Source of the DNA: Haplosporangium gracile
Lineage: Eukaryota; Mortierellomycota; Mortierellomycetes; Mortierellales; Mortierellaceae
NCBI GenBank assembly: GCA_015499985.1
Contig: JAAAUF010000296.1
Coordinates: 1 to 41,876 of the forward strand
Direction: 5' to 3'
Length of the DNA stretch: 41,876 bases
Shown here: positions 11,831 through 22,194 of the stretch, in pieces
How positions within the stretch are numbered: position 1 is the first letter of the stretch
Layout of the letters: each line of letters starts with the position of its first letter
Notes under the pieces: generated by a model
Database searches by the model: none
What the model saw: only the letters and a program-made list of their open reading frames with translations
What the model was told of the DNA's origin: nothing
Program-made: the position numbers and the translations under genes

Positions 11831-12045
11831 TTATGAGGAAGGAGGAGGGCCAGGGGATTAATTGTCTATGCACACAGAGACGTTGGCGAATGAAGGGCAT
11901 ATCCATGCTTGGGTTGTATCACTTACACATCCCATGCGGAAGACGTCGCCGTAACGGATCAAGATCGAAGAGAGAAATGAACACGAACATTTGTTAGTCA
12001 CCCTTGGCTGTGCACGAATCGTATCTGTTGCCCCATTTCATGAAA

Positions 12046-12082
12046 TACACGGATGGACGAAGAGGTACACGGATGGACGAAG
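12046..12082. repeat. Two-copy 20-bp tandem duplication
   Basis: The 17-base sequence tacacggatggacgaag occurs at 12046-12062 and again at 12066-12082, a period of 20 bases. Confidence 0.95.
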
Positions 12083-12117
12083 GAAAAAAAGCATTGCACA
12101 GACCAATGAAGCAAAAT

Positions 12118-12137
12118 TTAGACCGATTTCGGTCTAA
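12118..12137. repeat. 20-bp palindrome
   Basis: Perfect inverted repeat: ttagaccga, a 2-base spacer, then tcggtctaa. It lies in non-coding DNA between the lactone oxidase remnant and COA8. Confidence 0.95.
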
Positions 12138-12840
12138 GTTCGGGGGAGGGGCTAGTGTTCTCGCCATTGCTCTTTCAAAAAAAAAAAAAAAAAAAATAAG
12201 AAGAAAAAGAAAAGAACAGCAAGGAGCGACTATGGGTCGACCGTTGAAGGTTGTGAGCATTCTTTCTTTTCCTGTTTTTGTTAATTGTGTTGAAAGAAAG
12301 AAGACAAGGAAAATACAAGAAAGACTCATACATAAAAGTGCTCCCGTGAGCGAGTAAACCTTCCATGCATCCCATCCTGTATTTTACAAACAGGTCTGGA
12401 TTGTGCAGAAATGTAGGAACGAAACAAAAGAGACTCAATCTTTGAGCACCTATTCCCGAGCTCACTTTAAGGACAATCAACAATGCCCGGAAAAAAGAAC
12501 TTTCATGACGATGTGGACCAAACTGTATGTCGCCTATCCCTTCGTCCGTCAATTTAAATGAGATTATTGAGTAAATACATTGAATTGACACGACAGGAAA
12601 GATAATACAAACAAAATTCGACCACTTTTTCTGGTCGAAAACAGAGAAAGGGATAAAGTGTTGAAGTTAGGAACACTGTCCATCCTTGCTCTACATCCAC
12701 GAGACTGCTAATTCCAGTAAAACATCGAGCTCCCACGTCGGACTCCAGGTGTGTCAAGTCGTAAAAGCTGCATGGTTGCGTTTATTCTAAATAATTATGT
12801 CGGTTATCGTTCCTTTCGGCAAGCAATGGGTCTCATTATT

Positions 12841-13601
12841 TTACGAGGAGCGAGAGGTCCATTTCCTGACGGCGGCCTTTGCAGCAGGAAAGAGGAGACT
12901 GATGTTCTCGATCCACCACTGCTTATTGTAGTTGAGCTGTCGTTCGTACGCCCTGTCCAAAAAGTCCTTGTAGAATACTGAAAGCTCGTCTGTTGTCACT
13001 GGCTGGTTTCCGTTCGTTGCGCGGACTAATCGTACCATTCATGTCAAAGTAAGAAACATGTTAGTATGTCTTGACTACACTGTACCTCCAATCTAACTAT
13101 TCAATTGAACGCAGAGCGTACACGAGATGACTCTCTGTGCTTATACCTTTCTCCTCGTATTCAGCTTTGGCCTTGTTGAACATGGCATTATTGTTGACCC
13201 AAAAATTCTGATTGAACGCATCGACACGCTCGCATCTCTCCCGGAAGAGTCGATCCTCCTTGGACTCGTTGGCAGGGATGGGGTATAAGACTGGACGGAG
13301 GTTCGAGACCGGGTGTGGGTTGCCGACAAGGAACTTGTCCCTGTTCTGAGCTGGGTCCAGACTCTCTCTCTTTTTTGTCGATGATGGTTCAGAAGATGCT
13401 GTTGCTTTTGATGGTGTTGCTGCTGCTGCGGCGGTCTTTGTGCTGGAAGAAGCGTGTCTCCTGCAGATCCTGATTACCGTCGTTGTTGACTTTGCCTATG
13501 TGTTTTGAGGGAATAATTACGGTTAATATCGGCGAAGAATAAAGCGAAAGTTTGTTTAAGGCACGATCTGGTTTATGTGCTCTTACTCTTAATGAGTTCA
13601 T
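12841..13601 (-). CDS. coa8: COA8 (APOPT1) family cytochrome c oxidase assembly protein
   Basis: Three exons, complement(12841..13025, 13147..13495, 13587..13601), encode 182 residues with consistent phases. The first exon is only five codons; splicing it to exon 2 yields MNSLR-AKSTTTVIRICRRHAS, a convincing Arg/Ser-rich mitochondrial presequence. The conserved part starts with VGNPHPVSNLRPVLYPIP, continues through FNQNFWVNNNAMFNKAKAEY and DELSVFYKDFLDRAYERQL, and ends with YNKQWWIENISLLFPAAKAA. This order matches human COA8, including the YN-x-x-W segment near the C-terminus. COA8 is a matrix-facing factor needed for stability and assembly of complex IV. The gene is head to head with an unknown membrane protein. 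The unspliced frame reads into a different, low-complexity product, so the spliced model is preferred. Confidence 0.87.
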
Positions 13602-14372
13602 GGCGGATGAATTAGGCAGTGGTTGTAGATGTTGTTGCAAGTAGAGACAAAGAAGGAGAGAGAGAGAGTATGGAATGGAAATGAATGTGTGTGGTGGTAA
13701 TGATGGAGCGGGTGTTTCGCGAGCAATAGGAAACGAAGAGCGAAGGAGGGACAAGGCCAAAAGAGGGTTGCCTTGCTTTCGCGTGTACACAAAATATGTT
13801 GTTTGGTCCCCTTTGGGCCAACTCGGTCAATCCGATCCCCAGTCACAACGCAGGCAGGAAATGCATTTTGCCGTAGGCAGCACATGCGATGATTCTGCGG
13901 GTGTCCAAGCGGGGAGGAGTTCTCCTGCAGGTACATTGGACAATAGAGTGGCCAGAGGCAACGAGGGGAGGGAGAGAGTGAAGTGTGAACGAGGGAAGAG
14001 GTAATTGACGACATGGGTGCAATTGAAGTCACTGGAGAAAGTGCAAGCAAAAACAATAGCAAGAGACTGGCTCGACAAACCCACTCTATAAGCACTGGTC
14101 TAAATGGTCCAGGCGACAAACAATCGTTTCTTTTCTATTTTACACCACTTTGTTTCCCTTCTTTTCCTTCTCGTCTTTTCTTCACTCATTCCTTTATTCC
14201 TTCCTTCCTTCCACCACGACCTCATTCCTCGTTCCTCATTTCTTTCTTCTCTTTCTTCCCACTCTCACTTCCACCTATCATTATCTCTTCCGCTCCTCTC
14301 TTAAGGACAACTCTACTTCCCTTTTCTCAGCAAACACCCTTCGCATACAACAAAGCTCACAACAAAAAAGAA
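13602..14372. promoter_or_regulatory. Divergent promoter region between coa8 and the two-TM protein gene
   Basis: No gene is visible. The left edge is GA-rich on the plus strand (a CT leader for COA8), and 14125-14340 is CT-rich on the plus strand, leading into the start at 14373. Open frames here are low-complexity translations of these tracts. Confidence 0.5.
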
Positions 14373-15570
14373 ATGCCAGTTCTAAGGACGTTCCCCTTAC
14401 TCCACACTCTCAACCGCCCCCTCCTCGACACATCCTCCACCACCCACCACCAACACACAGAAGAAGTCGCCGAAAGAGGGCATGCAGTGATCGAAGGAAA
14501 CCTAGGAGACTATCCCTTCGAACTCCTCCAACTCCGTCTGCAAGCCATCCAGGATCACCTCTCGAAACACCACCCCTCGACCATGATCTATATTGCATCA
14601 CTGGGCGCAGTCCTGGTGATCACCATCACTTTGATTGCAACCTGCCTAGCCCTCCATGTATCTGACGGCAAGCCCTGGGTGCTGGGCGTGATTGTAATCA
14701 TGATTCTGGTCTTTATTTCCAAAATGGCCTTCCTTTCGCGGATAGAGAAGGTAACAATAGGTCTTTCTTTTTTGTTCCCCACTTGTTGGTTGCTGAGGGA
14801 AATGCAAAGAAGAGTCGATGATTTGCTATTTTTCCATCTCTCTCCATGGTTATCCCGAAGGGCTCGATTGGCCGGTTGATGGCGTGCTTTTACGACTTAT
14901 TTGTGTGACAAAACAAACAAAAACAAAAAAATCTTGAACCGTGAATTGAAACTAACCCTTCTACGCTTGGATTCAATCAAACCTTTCTTCTCACTCCGAC
15001 GTGCTTCTTTCCCTCTCCAAGGAACATAAGGGAATTGCTTCACTACTTCAGACATTCAACGAACAAGACATGCCCTACTACGGCGTACTCTATCGCCTAC
15101 GACCCAGGACCTATTCTTCTCCTCCTCCTTCTCCCTCATCTTCTACAGAAACATCAGCCACAGGAACAAAGAGGATACGATTAGACTGGCTAATTCGACT
15201 CGCCTACAGACTTAACCTCGGCCTCCCTTGTTGGGCACTCGACCTGACAACCACCGACCACATTGACGAATTTTCGTTCCAGGATCACCCTGCCACAGAC
15301 CCTCATGCATCCCCTGAAGAGATCTTAGCCAGGGAAAACGAATTGCCGACCTATCGCCCAAAAGCAGAGGAGGAGGATATCGAGAATGGGATTGAACACA
15401 ATCTTTCTCAGCATCGTGTTTTGGGAGAGGCCTTGCCGCCACAGTATACCGACATTGTGGAAATGCAGGCAGTGGTGACAGAAAATCCTTCTTCTTCGCC
15501 CTCTGGATCATCTCATTTTGTTCAAGTACCAGCAACAGCAGCAACAGGATCATCATCTCAAAGGACATAA
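14373..15570 (+). CDS. Unknown protein with two membrane segments and PY-type motifs
   Basis: Two exons, join(14373..14750, 15022..15570), give 308 residues; the junction is phase 0. I do not recognise the family. Residues about 70-120 contain two hydrophobic stretches, one starting MIYIASLGAVLVITITLI and one starting VLGVIVIMILVFIS, separated by a short polar loop (SDGKPW). The C-terminal half is soluble and Ser/Pro-rich, with ELPTYRP and a PPxY motif (LPPQYTDI) after an acidic segment. Such PY motifs bind WW domains of Nedd4/Rsp5-type ubiquitin ligases in other membrane adaptors, so a role in ubiquitin-dependent trafficking is possible but inferred. The start is the first ATG after the CT-rich leader. 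A poly(A) signal follows at 15615-15620. Confidence 0.7.
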
Positions 15571-15614
15571 AACAATAACACTATACCCCTCAACATACAC
15601 AACCCTTGTACAAT

Positions 15615-15620
15615 AATAAA
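15615..15620 (+). terminator. Poly(A) signal AATAAA
   Basis: AATAAA lies 45 bases after the stop of the two-TM protein gene. Confidence 0.6.
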
Positions 15621-15689
15621 CGATCCATCATGTTTTTTTCTCAACAGCACTTATTTGAAACAAACTAATCAAGAAACTCCTTTGAATGT

Positions 15690-17052
15690 TCAAATGTCGG
15701 CATCCTTGAATCGATCTTCCTCAGCATCCTCACCTGCCTCTTCATCCTCAGGCTTGGGGATCAGTCCTTGAGGGTCCTGAAGCATACTCTCCATCTTGGC
15801 CAGGGCCGCCTAAAGAGAGAACAAGGTGGAAACACGAGACAGAAGGAAGGAAAGAAAACCCGGAAGGAGGTAATAAAAAAAAAAAGTAAAAACAATACGT
15901 AAACAAAGGGGTTTGATACTTTTTAATCGAAAGTTCGCGTGGGTGTGTGTGAGTGTGCTGGTAAAGATCCGAGTTCAGTAGAGGTTGCGCCGTCTGTTCA
16001 AATGACTTCGCCTGCGAACTCTCCGAGCCCATCTTAGTAGGCACGCCACATTTTTGACCGCGCCTCCTGCTCCTGTTCCTCTGTATACTCCTTCTCTTCC
16101 TGATCTCCTTCTGCCTCAGAAGCGTCAACCATCATCGAGGTCTCTTCGTTATCGCCATCTTCCTGTCGACCGCGCTTTCCCGCAGTTCCAGTATTGTTGG
16201 TGCTATCCTGCTTCTGATTCTGACTCCATTGTTGGACCATTACCTGGCCTTGCTCGCTCAGCTCAAACTTGGCATCTGTCTCGGCGTTCCCAGTATACCA
16301 CTCACCACTCTGCAAATCAATCGCTGGGACCTGCTCCACCTCTCCTTCTCCTTGAGCTGCTGAAGATGAAGAGGCACCAATGGCGGTGGCGCTGCTAGAC
16401 TTGGGGGTGTATCCTCCCTGAATATCGGCATCGGTATAGAGTCCCTCATGGTCGTTAATATCGTCCTCGTAAAAGTCTCCCTCGCCATCCATGTACTCAT
16501 CATCCATGTCGTCCTGGTGGAGTGAAGCGCAGTAGGAGAGGTTCTCGTAGATGGTGTCCAATGATGAAACCTCGGCGGGGACAAAACTCAACTCCAACAC
16601 TGCATCCTCGTCCTCCTCCTCTTCCTCTTCTCCAGCGGTTCCGCTTCCGTTGCTGATGGAGGTGTGGGATAATCCAAAGGAGCCGAGGGAGCCCTCGAGC
16701 TGGCAGTAGATACTGGGACCGACATGGGATTCGCGTGCGATGGCATGGATGATGATCGAAGGGTAGGGGATAGCGAATCCTGCATTTGATTCCTCTGAGA
16801 AAAAATACAACGACCTACATCATCATAGCGTAAACATATCGGTTAGCAGCAGTTGGAGAAGGGCAACAGGGTAACTACAAAAGGGGTCAAAAAGCTAGTG
16901 AATACAGCTGCTTACTCGTCAGCGATGTAGAGAGTGCCTGGGTTCTGGAAGGCCTTCGAGGCAGGTGTGATGTGGACGGTGACGTCTTGCTGGGTGTGGC
17001 GGATGCGTGCCTCTGAGGGCGAGGGGGCTTGCTGCAGAATCGTGATGGCCAT
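15690..17052 (-). CDS. pICln, methylosome subunit / Sm-protein assembly chaperone
   Basis: Three exons, complement(15690..15809, 16244..16814, 16916..17052), encode 275 residues in phase. The N-terminal PH-like domain shows GTLYIADE followed by an FSEES/FAIPYPSIIIHAIARES block, as in CLNS1A (GTLYI...LEYPTISLHAVSRD). Long acidic inserts follow, then LELSFVPAEVSSLDTIYENL and an acidic DDMDDEYMDGEGDFYED segment. The C-terminus LSEQGQ-AALAKMESML and the final DRFKDADI parallel human pICln (LTAEGQATLERLEGML and FEDADVDH). pICln holds Sm proteins and presents them to PRMT5 for methylation before snRNP assembly in the cytosol. The intron at 15810-16243 stays open in frame for 69 codons with coding-like composition, so an alternative C-terminus ending at 16034 is possible. 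Confidence 0.87.
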
Positions 17053-18143
17053 TGTGAATGAGATTGTGGGAAAGGAAGGTATGAAGAGATGCAAACAGCC
17101 AGAGCGCGATCAACAAAAAGTAAAAAAAAATGTTTTCTCTCGACTTTTTGTCTTTTGTGACCGCCTTCGAGAGGAAAAGGGATAGGGTCGCGTTCTGATC
17201 AGGGAGGGCTCAGTTGCGGATTGATTAACGAGAGACGCGATGAACTATCATAATCTCTCTTCGCCCATAAGAACTTAGGGATCTGCCTAGACAAAGTGTG
17301 ACAAAACTAGCAAGTAGCTGCTCATTGCTATGATCCCGCAACCAAGAATCAACCACACATTGCAATAAATGAGGTGCGGTCGCAAAGTGTATCGATCAAA
17401 GAGGCCAATGTAAAAAGAAGAGAGGGGGCTTTCTTTGTCACCTTCATTTGGAAGAAAGTGCGATCCATCTCAAATACCTCCAATATCCTATTCAAGGTTA
17501 CCATGTTCAAAACACCAAACATGAAAATGCCTTAAGAGGCGAGCATGTAAATATATATATCTACAACTGTTCTAGGATCGAAGACCACATATCTACGGCT
17601 CTGAACATTTGCGAGTGAGTGACACTAAAATGAAATCCACAGTTTGCGACAATGCCTCTTTGATCGTTCCACAGCTACAATGATTTGATTTACCTTGTTG
17701 TTAAATGTGTGAGGGATAAAGAAGAGTCCACGGTGGCGACACTACGCGTATTCTTATTTTTTACTTTACTTCTCTTTGTTTGGGTTTTTTTGTCTACTTG
17801 AAGTGTTAGTGGTTTACATAGGATTAGCACATTGGTCTCGCAAAATCAGCAACTAGGGCGAACAAACGATGAAGGAATATAAAAATCAGGTTCATATCCT
17901 CCCTTTTTTTTGATCCTCGTCCTCAACTTTGCTTCCAACTTCACCCTCACCTTCGCTTTCATCACTTATCCTCACCCGCACCGCCAGCCCTCTTACTTTC
18001 GACCCACCTTCTTCACGTATCACAGCATTCACGACCCCCTCCCTAGTTCTACATACTTCACAAAAAGCCCACTTCCGTTAACTCTCTTTCATTCTTCTCG
18101 TGCCTCCATTTTAAGTCTTCTTCGCCCTGAACTACCAACAAAG
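17053..18143. promoter_or_regulatory. Divergent intergenic region between pICln and the F-box gene
   Basis: About 1.1 kb without a recognisable gene. The central part (17250-17880) is AT-rich with a short TA run near 17550. From about 17900 the plus strand is CT-rich and forms the leader of the F-box gene. The open frame from 17910 is treated as leader because the conserved-looking protein starts at 18144. Confidence 0.5.
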
Positions 18144-20897
18144 ATGTCGATGAGAAAACTCCGAAACTCATTCCAGCGACGCCTCCAAATTGATCGATTC
18201 GTCCTCGAACAGGACAACCAAGCCGACTTGTCGCCCTCCCCCTCTCCTTTCAACAACCAAGACTCCTCCTCTGCCTCGGCCATGGACCACGCTGATCAAG
18301 TTCAAGCCTCGCACTTCCAGTCATCTGCAGATCTCACAATCCGATCGTCGCCAGCTGCTCACTCTACTGTGACCTCCGGCGAGGACAATAGCCTCTACTT
18401 TGAACACTGCTTCTCACCCCTCGACCTGCCTCCGGACCTTTTGATTTACTTTATCAAGTTCCTGACCCCAGGCGATCTCTGGAAGCTCTGCCAGGTCTCG
18501 AAAACCATGCAGTCGGCCGTCATGGTCTTCATGTCCCGTTCTCAGCGGTTTGGGTTTGAAGCGATTCGGATTCTGCGACAGGAACATGCTTGGACGGACA
18601 GGCAGCTTCTGAGAGTTCACCATGAGAAACATTATGAGGATATGCGTGATCATTTCTGGATTACCTATAATCGGCCCTTGAGAATAATCATTCCACCATT
18701 TCCTGAGGATGAGGAACCTGAGGAGGAACAGCAGACTCCAGGTGTTGGCGAGGAAGAGACTGGGAACCAGGATGCCGGCATCGCTATTGACGAGGATGTG
18801 CCCACTCAGCAGCAGCAAATCCTTACTGAGAATGTTATGGCCGGTCAGATGCAGTCCGAAGACGCGGTGATTGAAGGTGCAATCAACACCAACGCCAGCA
18901 ACGGCTCGCAACCTCCGCCACCCCCAACAGAACAAGTTCCTGTCGCTCCAGTTACTCCTAGCCGTGGCATCATCCGTAGCCAGTACTGGGTCTCCCAAGC
19001 CAATTTTTTGTTTGCCGCCGTCCTTGAGTCCTCCGAGGGCTTTCAATCCTCTCCTTCCCCCCAATGTGACCAAGAAATGGAAGGCCCCGAGATCATGCTC
19101 CAGGCCATGAACCCTGCCACGGCCGCTACCGCCCTCGTCGCCGCCATGGAGCGCGGGAACGATCCAGCCTTGGGTGCCTTCTGGACCAACCAATACGAGA
19201 CCACCAAGAACATTTCCTCTCAAGTCGCCAAGCTGGCCATGGTCGATAATTCAGGTCGTCTCCTCCCCGCAACCAAGGATCAGTTCTGGTCCATCGTTCA
19301 GTTGCTATTTGACTCTAATCTGGTCGACCTTGCCTACCGCCGAGCTATCATTAACTGTGCGCGTTATATGACGGCCAAGTTTGACTCTTGCTTTGCTTAC
19401 GGGCTGCACGTCAACGGGCGTGTGGTCCTGGATACCGATTACTATGATTACGAGCCGAGTGAATACTCGGTCAAGATCGGTCCTCACCTTGCGGTCGAGT
19501 CGAATTTCAAGTTGCCCCAAAGCTGGGATGCTCCTCTCGGCCGCCCACGCGACATTGAGGAGTTGCGTACCATTGCTCCTCCTCGCCGACTGCAGAGTAC
19601 TTTCCAGGCGATGCTTTGGCGTCGTTGTCTCACCGACATGGTGGGACTTTACAATCAGATCCAGGATCTTCACAACAACCTCGTTGTCATTAGCGCCTCC
19701 TCTTCAACTCACGATCTCGACAACAAGACCCAGGAGTTCTCCGAACAGGAGAACCTTCGTCATTGCCAGAAGGAAGCTGTCGAGCAGCACCACCCCATCG
19801 GTCATGGATTCAGGAAAATGATTCATCGGATCCGGTCTGTCGCCAAGAAGCGCCGTTACACCAGCGGAGAAAATGGACGAGAAACGAGGACCTTTTCTGC
19901 TCACCGTGGTGCCTCCTCCTGGAGCCTTCCTGCCTTATTTGCACCTGGATCGCCAACCTTCCCTTCTCATACTACCTCAGCATTCGCTTTTGGCGACGTC
20001 GCGCGCCAACAGTCTCAGCAATATGTCTCTCCATTTTCTTACATTAGACGCCAGAGCCCCTACCAACAACGTCGCCGCCTTTTCGAGCTACCGGACCCGA
20101 ACAACCTCGATGATTTCTTTCGAGTCAAGAAATCCGACCTCCACAGCTTCCAACAACGCGTCCTCAGCATGGGGAAAAGACAGATGCAGCGGCGAGTCAT
20201 GATGGAGGAACGCATCAGACGCGAGACGCTATTGAAGGAAGAGTTGCTCGGGCTGTGTCATACGGCCTGTGGGCTTTTTATGGTTCGGAGCCAGCGTCAA
20301 CCCGAGCAAGGTGGTCCACGAACAATCATGACTCTGTTGAGACAGGGCAGTCCTTGGAAGAAGGGAGTCTGGCGTGCGGGAGAGTGGCGCCACGCGCCTA
20401 TTGACCTGGAACACGATTTGGACGAGACTGCAATGGCACACCGCTACCACCTCGAGCGCGACTACAGCCATCTCAAGACTACTGTCGATACCCATCGCCG
20501 CTGGTCCTCTTACGACCCTACCTTTTCCTCGTCCGCCTCATCGTTCTTTTCTTCTTTATCTTCGACTTCCTCCTCCTCCTCCTCCTCCTCACCGGCATCA
20601 TTCACCACCGAAACACCCGCACCACGACCAGTCTTCAGCATCACCGATCGCGACAATATCGACGCGTTTGACGCTAGTGAATACGCGAGAATCTCAGACC
20701 TCCTCGACATGCTCCCCCTCAATACCACAACAAAACAAGACGACACGATCGATCGCGGTACCTGGCAAAGCCTTTGTATTACAACAATCAAGTTCCTGAT
20801 GAATGAGAATTTGGCCTGGGGTGGGAATGACCCCAACCATGAGTTGAGTAAACTCAAAGCTACCTTGCATGAAGGTGCTTGGTATTACCATGAGTAA
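18144..20897 (+). CDS. F-box domain protein (single exon)
   Basis: The open frame from ATG 18144 (MSMRKLRNSFQRRLQ) encodes 917 residues without introns. Residues about 90-130 form an F-box: SPLDLPPDLLIYFIKFLTPG followed by DLWKLCQVSKTMQSAV. F-box proteins recruit substrates to SCF ubiquitin ligases through Skp1. The remainder shows no WD40 or leucine-rich repeats that I can identify. It contains an acidic Gln-rich linker (about 190-260), a conserved-looking block with FWSIVQLLFDSNLVDLAYRR and YMTAKFDSCFAYGLHVNGRV, a Lys/Arg-rich part and a long Ser run near residues 792-830 (CTC repeat at about 20560-20590). The frame is also open upstream to 17910, but that part is CT-leader. The substrate is unknown. 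Confidence 0.8.
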   Translation: MSMRKLRNSFQRRLQIDRFVLEQDNQADLSPSPSPFNNQDSSSASAMDHADQVQASHFQSSADLTIRSSPAAHSTVTSGEDNSLYFEHCFSPLDLPPDLLIYFIKFLTPGDLWKLCQVSKTMQSAVMVFMSRSQRFGFEAIRILRQEHAWTDRQLLRVHHEKHYEDMRDHFWITYNRPLRIIIPPFPEDEEPEEEQQTPGVGEEETGNQDAGIAIDEDVPTQQQQILTENVMAGQMQSEDAVIEGAINTNASNGSQPPPPPTEQVPVAPVTPSRGIIRSQYWVSQANFLFAAVLESSEGFQSSPSPQCDQEMEGPEIMLQAMNPATAATALVAAMERGNDPALGAFWTNQYETTKNISSQVAKLAMVDNSGRLLPATKDQFWSIVQLLFDSNLVDLAYRRAIINCARYMTAKFDSCFAYGLHVNGRVVLDTDYYDYEPSEYSVKIGPHLAVESNFKLPQSWDAPLGRPRDIEELRTIAPPRRLQSTFQAMLWRRCLTDMVGLYNQIQDLHNNLVVISASSSTHDLDNKTQEFSEQENLRHCQKEAVEQHHPIGHGFRKMIHRIRSVAKKRRYTSGENGRETRTFSAHRGASSWSLPALFAPGSPTFPSHTTSAFAFGDVARQQSQQYVSPFSYIRRQSPYQQRRRLFELPDPNNLDDFFRVKKSDLHSFQQRVLSMGKRQMQRRVMMEERIRRETLLKEELLGLCHTACGLFMVRSQRQPEQGGPRTIMTLLRQGSPWKKGVWRAGEWRHAPIDLEHDLDETAMAHRYHLERDYSHLKTTVDTHRRWSSYDPTFSSSASSFFSSLSSTSSSSSSSSPASFTTETPAPRPVFSITDRDNIDAFDASEYARISDLLDMLPLNTTTKQDDTIDRGTWQSLCITTIKFLMNENLAWGGNDPNHELSKLKATLHEGAWYYHE

Positions 20898-22194
20898 TGC
20901 GCAGTTTGTATTTACAGTAGAATAGTATATTTCTTGCATTTAGTATCATGTAGTAATTTAGTCGGTGCCCTCGGTTACCGCATATTCACCCATTTTCGAT
21001 ACAAAACAATCCATTCAATATGCCGCGAAGGTACAAAAGCCGGACTCAGCCCTCCCTCCTAGGTCATCGCAATGACAAGCTGATGGGAATAAAGATGTTT
21101 TTCTATGTTTTTTCCAAATACAAAATGAACTATGTTTTTCCTTTTACCTCACTTCAGTCTTTTTTATCTTTCTTCCCACTCAGCCCATCATTCATAGTCA
21201 AATTCGATATATAACAAGTATGCAATGGGTGTCAAGCCAATGGTCCGAACCGCCCTGCCACTCACAGGGTACTCCCTCTCTGGCCCTCGGCAAAAAGTGA
21301 CAAAATGACGCACCCGATTGTTTATGTCAGGTGCACAATGATTGCATATCTCATTCCATGACATTCCCCCCTCCCCCCCACACACACGCACTTATTTTCG
21401 CTTTGCTGGGGGTACTCCTCCCGCGGGCCCCTGTCAATATACTTTTTTTTTTGTGTTAGTCGGGTATCAACACGGAGACCCATCCGAAGAGGGTAATAAG
21501 GATCTTCAAACGAAAAAAAGCTAAGAAAGAAAACAAAATGAGTTTATTGAGATGGTTTGTTGGTAGGAATGGCGAGAGTTTGTGTGTGTTTACATACACA
21601 CAACGATCAGCAGCCAAAGAGGTGTCGACAGCAAGGTGAGTACACTTGACTCTTTCCTGACCCATCCGAGTCGGTTACCTTTGCGCCCTTTCCGCTGCCT
21701 GTGAAGTAACCCTATTCGTTTAGGCCTATGTTTTTTTTCCCTCTCTCACCTAGCCACTGATTTTTTTTCTTACTCTGAAGAAGGGTCAATACATTCAACT
21801 AAATTGAATAGGAGGATATAGCAAAACGTGCTAGTTTTCCTACGCCTTTTTTTTCCAGCAGAGTGAAAGACGCGTAATGTAGATTGAGTGAGGGTGGAGG
21901 GAAAAGCAGAAAAGTGAGGTTGGAAGGGGAGAGGTACCAGAAAACAAAATAAAAGGCGCCGTTTCTCATTCGCTTATCGGCTCTTTCTCTTTGTCTTCTT
22001 CACTTCGACAGTCAGAGACTTACCTATACCCATACCCACTCATCCATAGCTCTACCCCTTCCTTCAAAGCTTCAAACTCACATCAGTTTGTCAACAATTG
22101 ACCATATCACTCTCAAAAAAAATTATAGAAAATAGTTATACCCACTTCCTTTGCAACCCACCCATCCATACTTGTAGCAAAATAACAAGCCGTG
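20898..22194. promoter_or_regulatory. Intergenic region upstream of the GATA factor
   Basis: About 1.3 kb with no recognisable gene. It contains the F-box 3' flank, scattered T-runs and a short TG/CA stretch near 21580-21603. From about 21965 the plus strand is CT-rich, as in other leaders here. Small open frames have no recognisable content. Confidence 0.5.

Larger units (their letters stand above)
11831..12840. other. Intergenic region with simple repeats, no gene seen
   Basis: Upstream of the lactone oxidase remnant I see only a possible trace (about 11932-11970, minus) followed by a donor-like gtaagt. The rest holds a 20-bp tandem duplication, a short palindrome and a poly-A run at 12177-12196. 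The open frames here have no recognisable content. Confidence 0.5.

Noticed and set aside
13299..13325. tRNA-like T-loop sequence ggttcgagacc
   Set aside because: It lies within the COA8 coding exon and no cloverleaf can be formed around it.
16034..16243. Treating the coding-like pICln segment as the normal third exon
   Set aside because: No donor in it joins in phase 0 to the AALAKMESML exon, whereas the gtaatg donor at 16243 does and gives the family C-terminus.
17910..18143. N-terminal extension of the F-box protein in the same open frame
   Set aside because: It is a CT-rich leader translated into Ser/Phe/Pro-rich sequence, like the leaders before other genes; the ATG at 18144 opens a polar, protein-like N-terminus.
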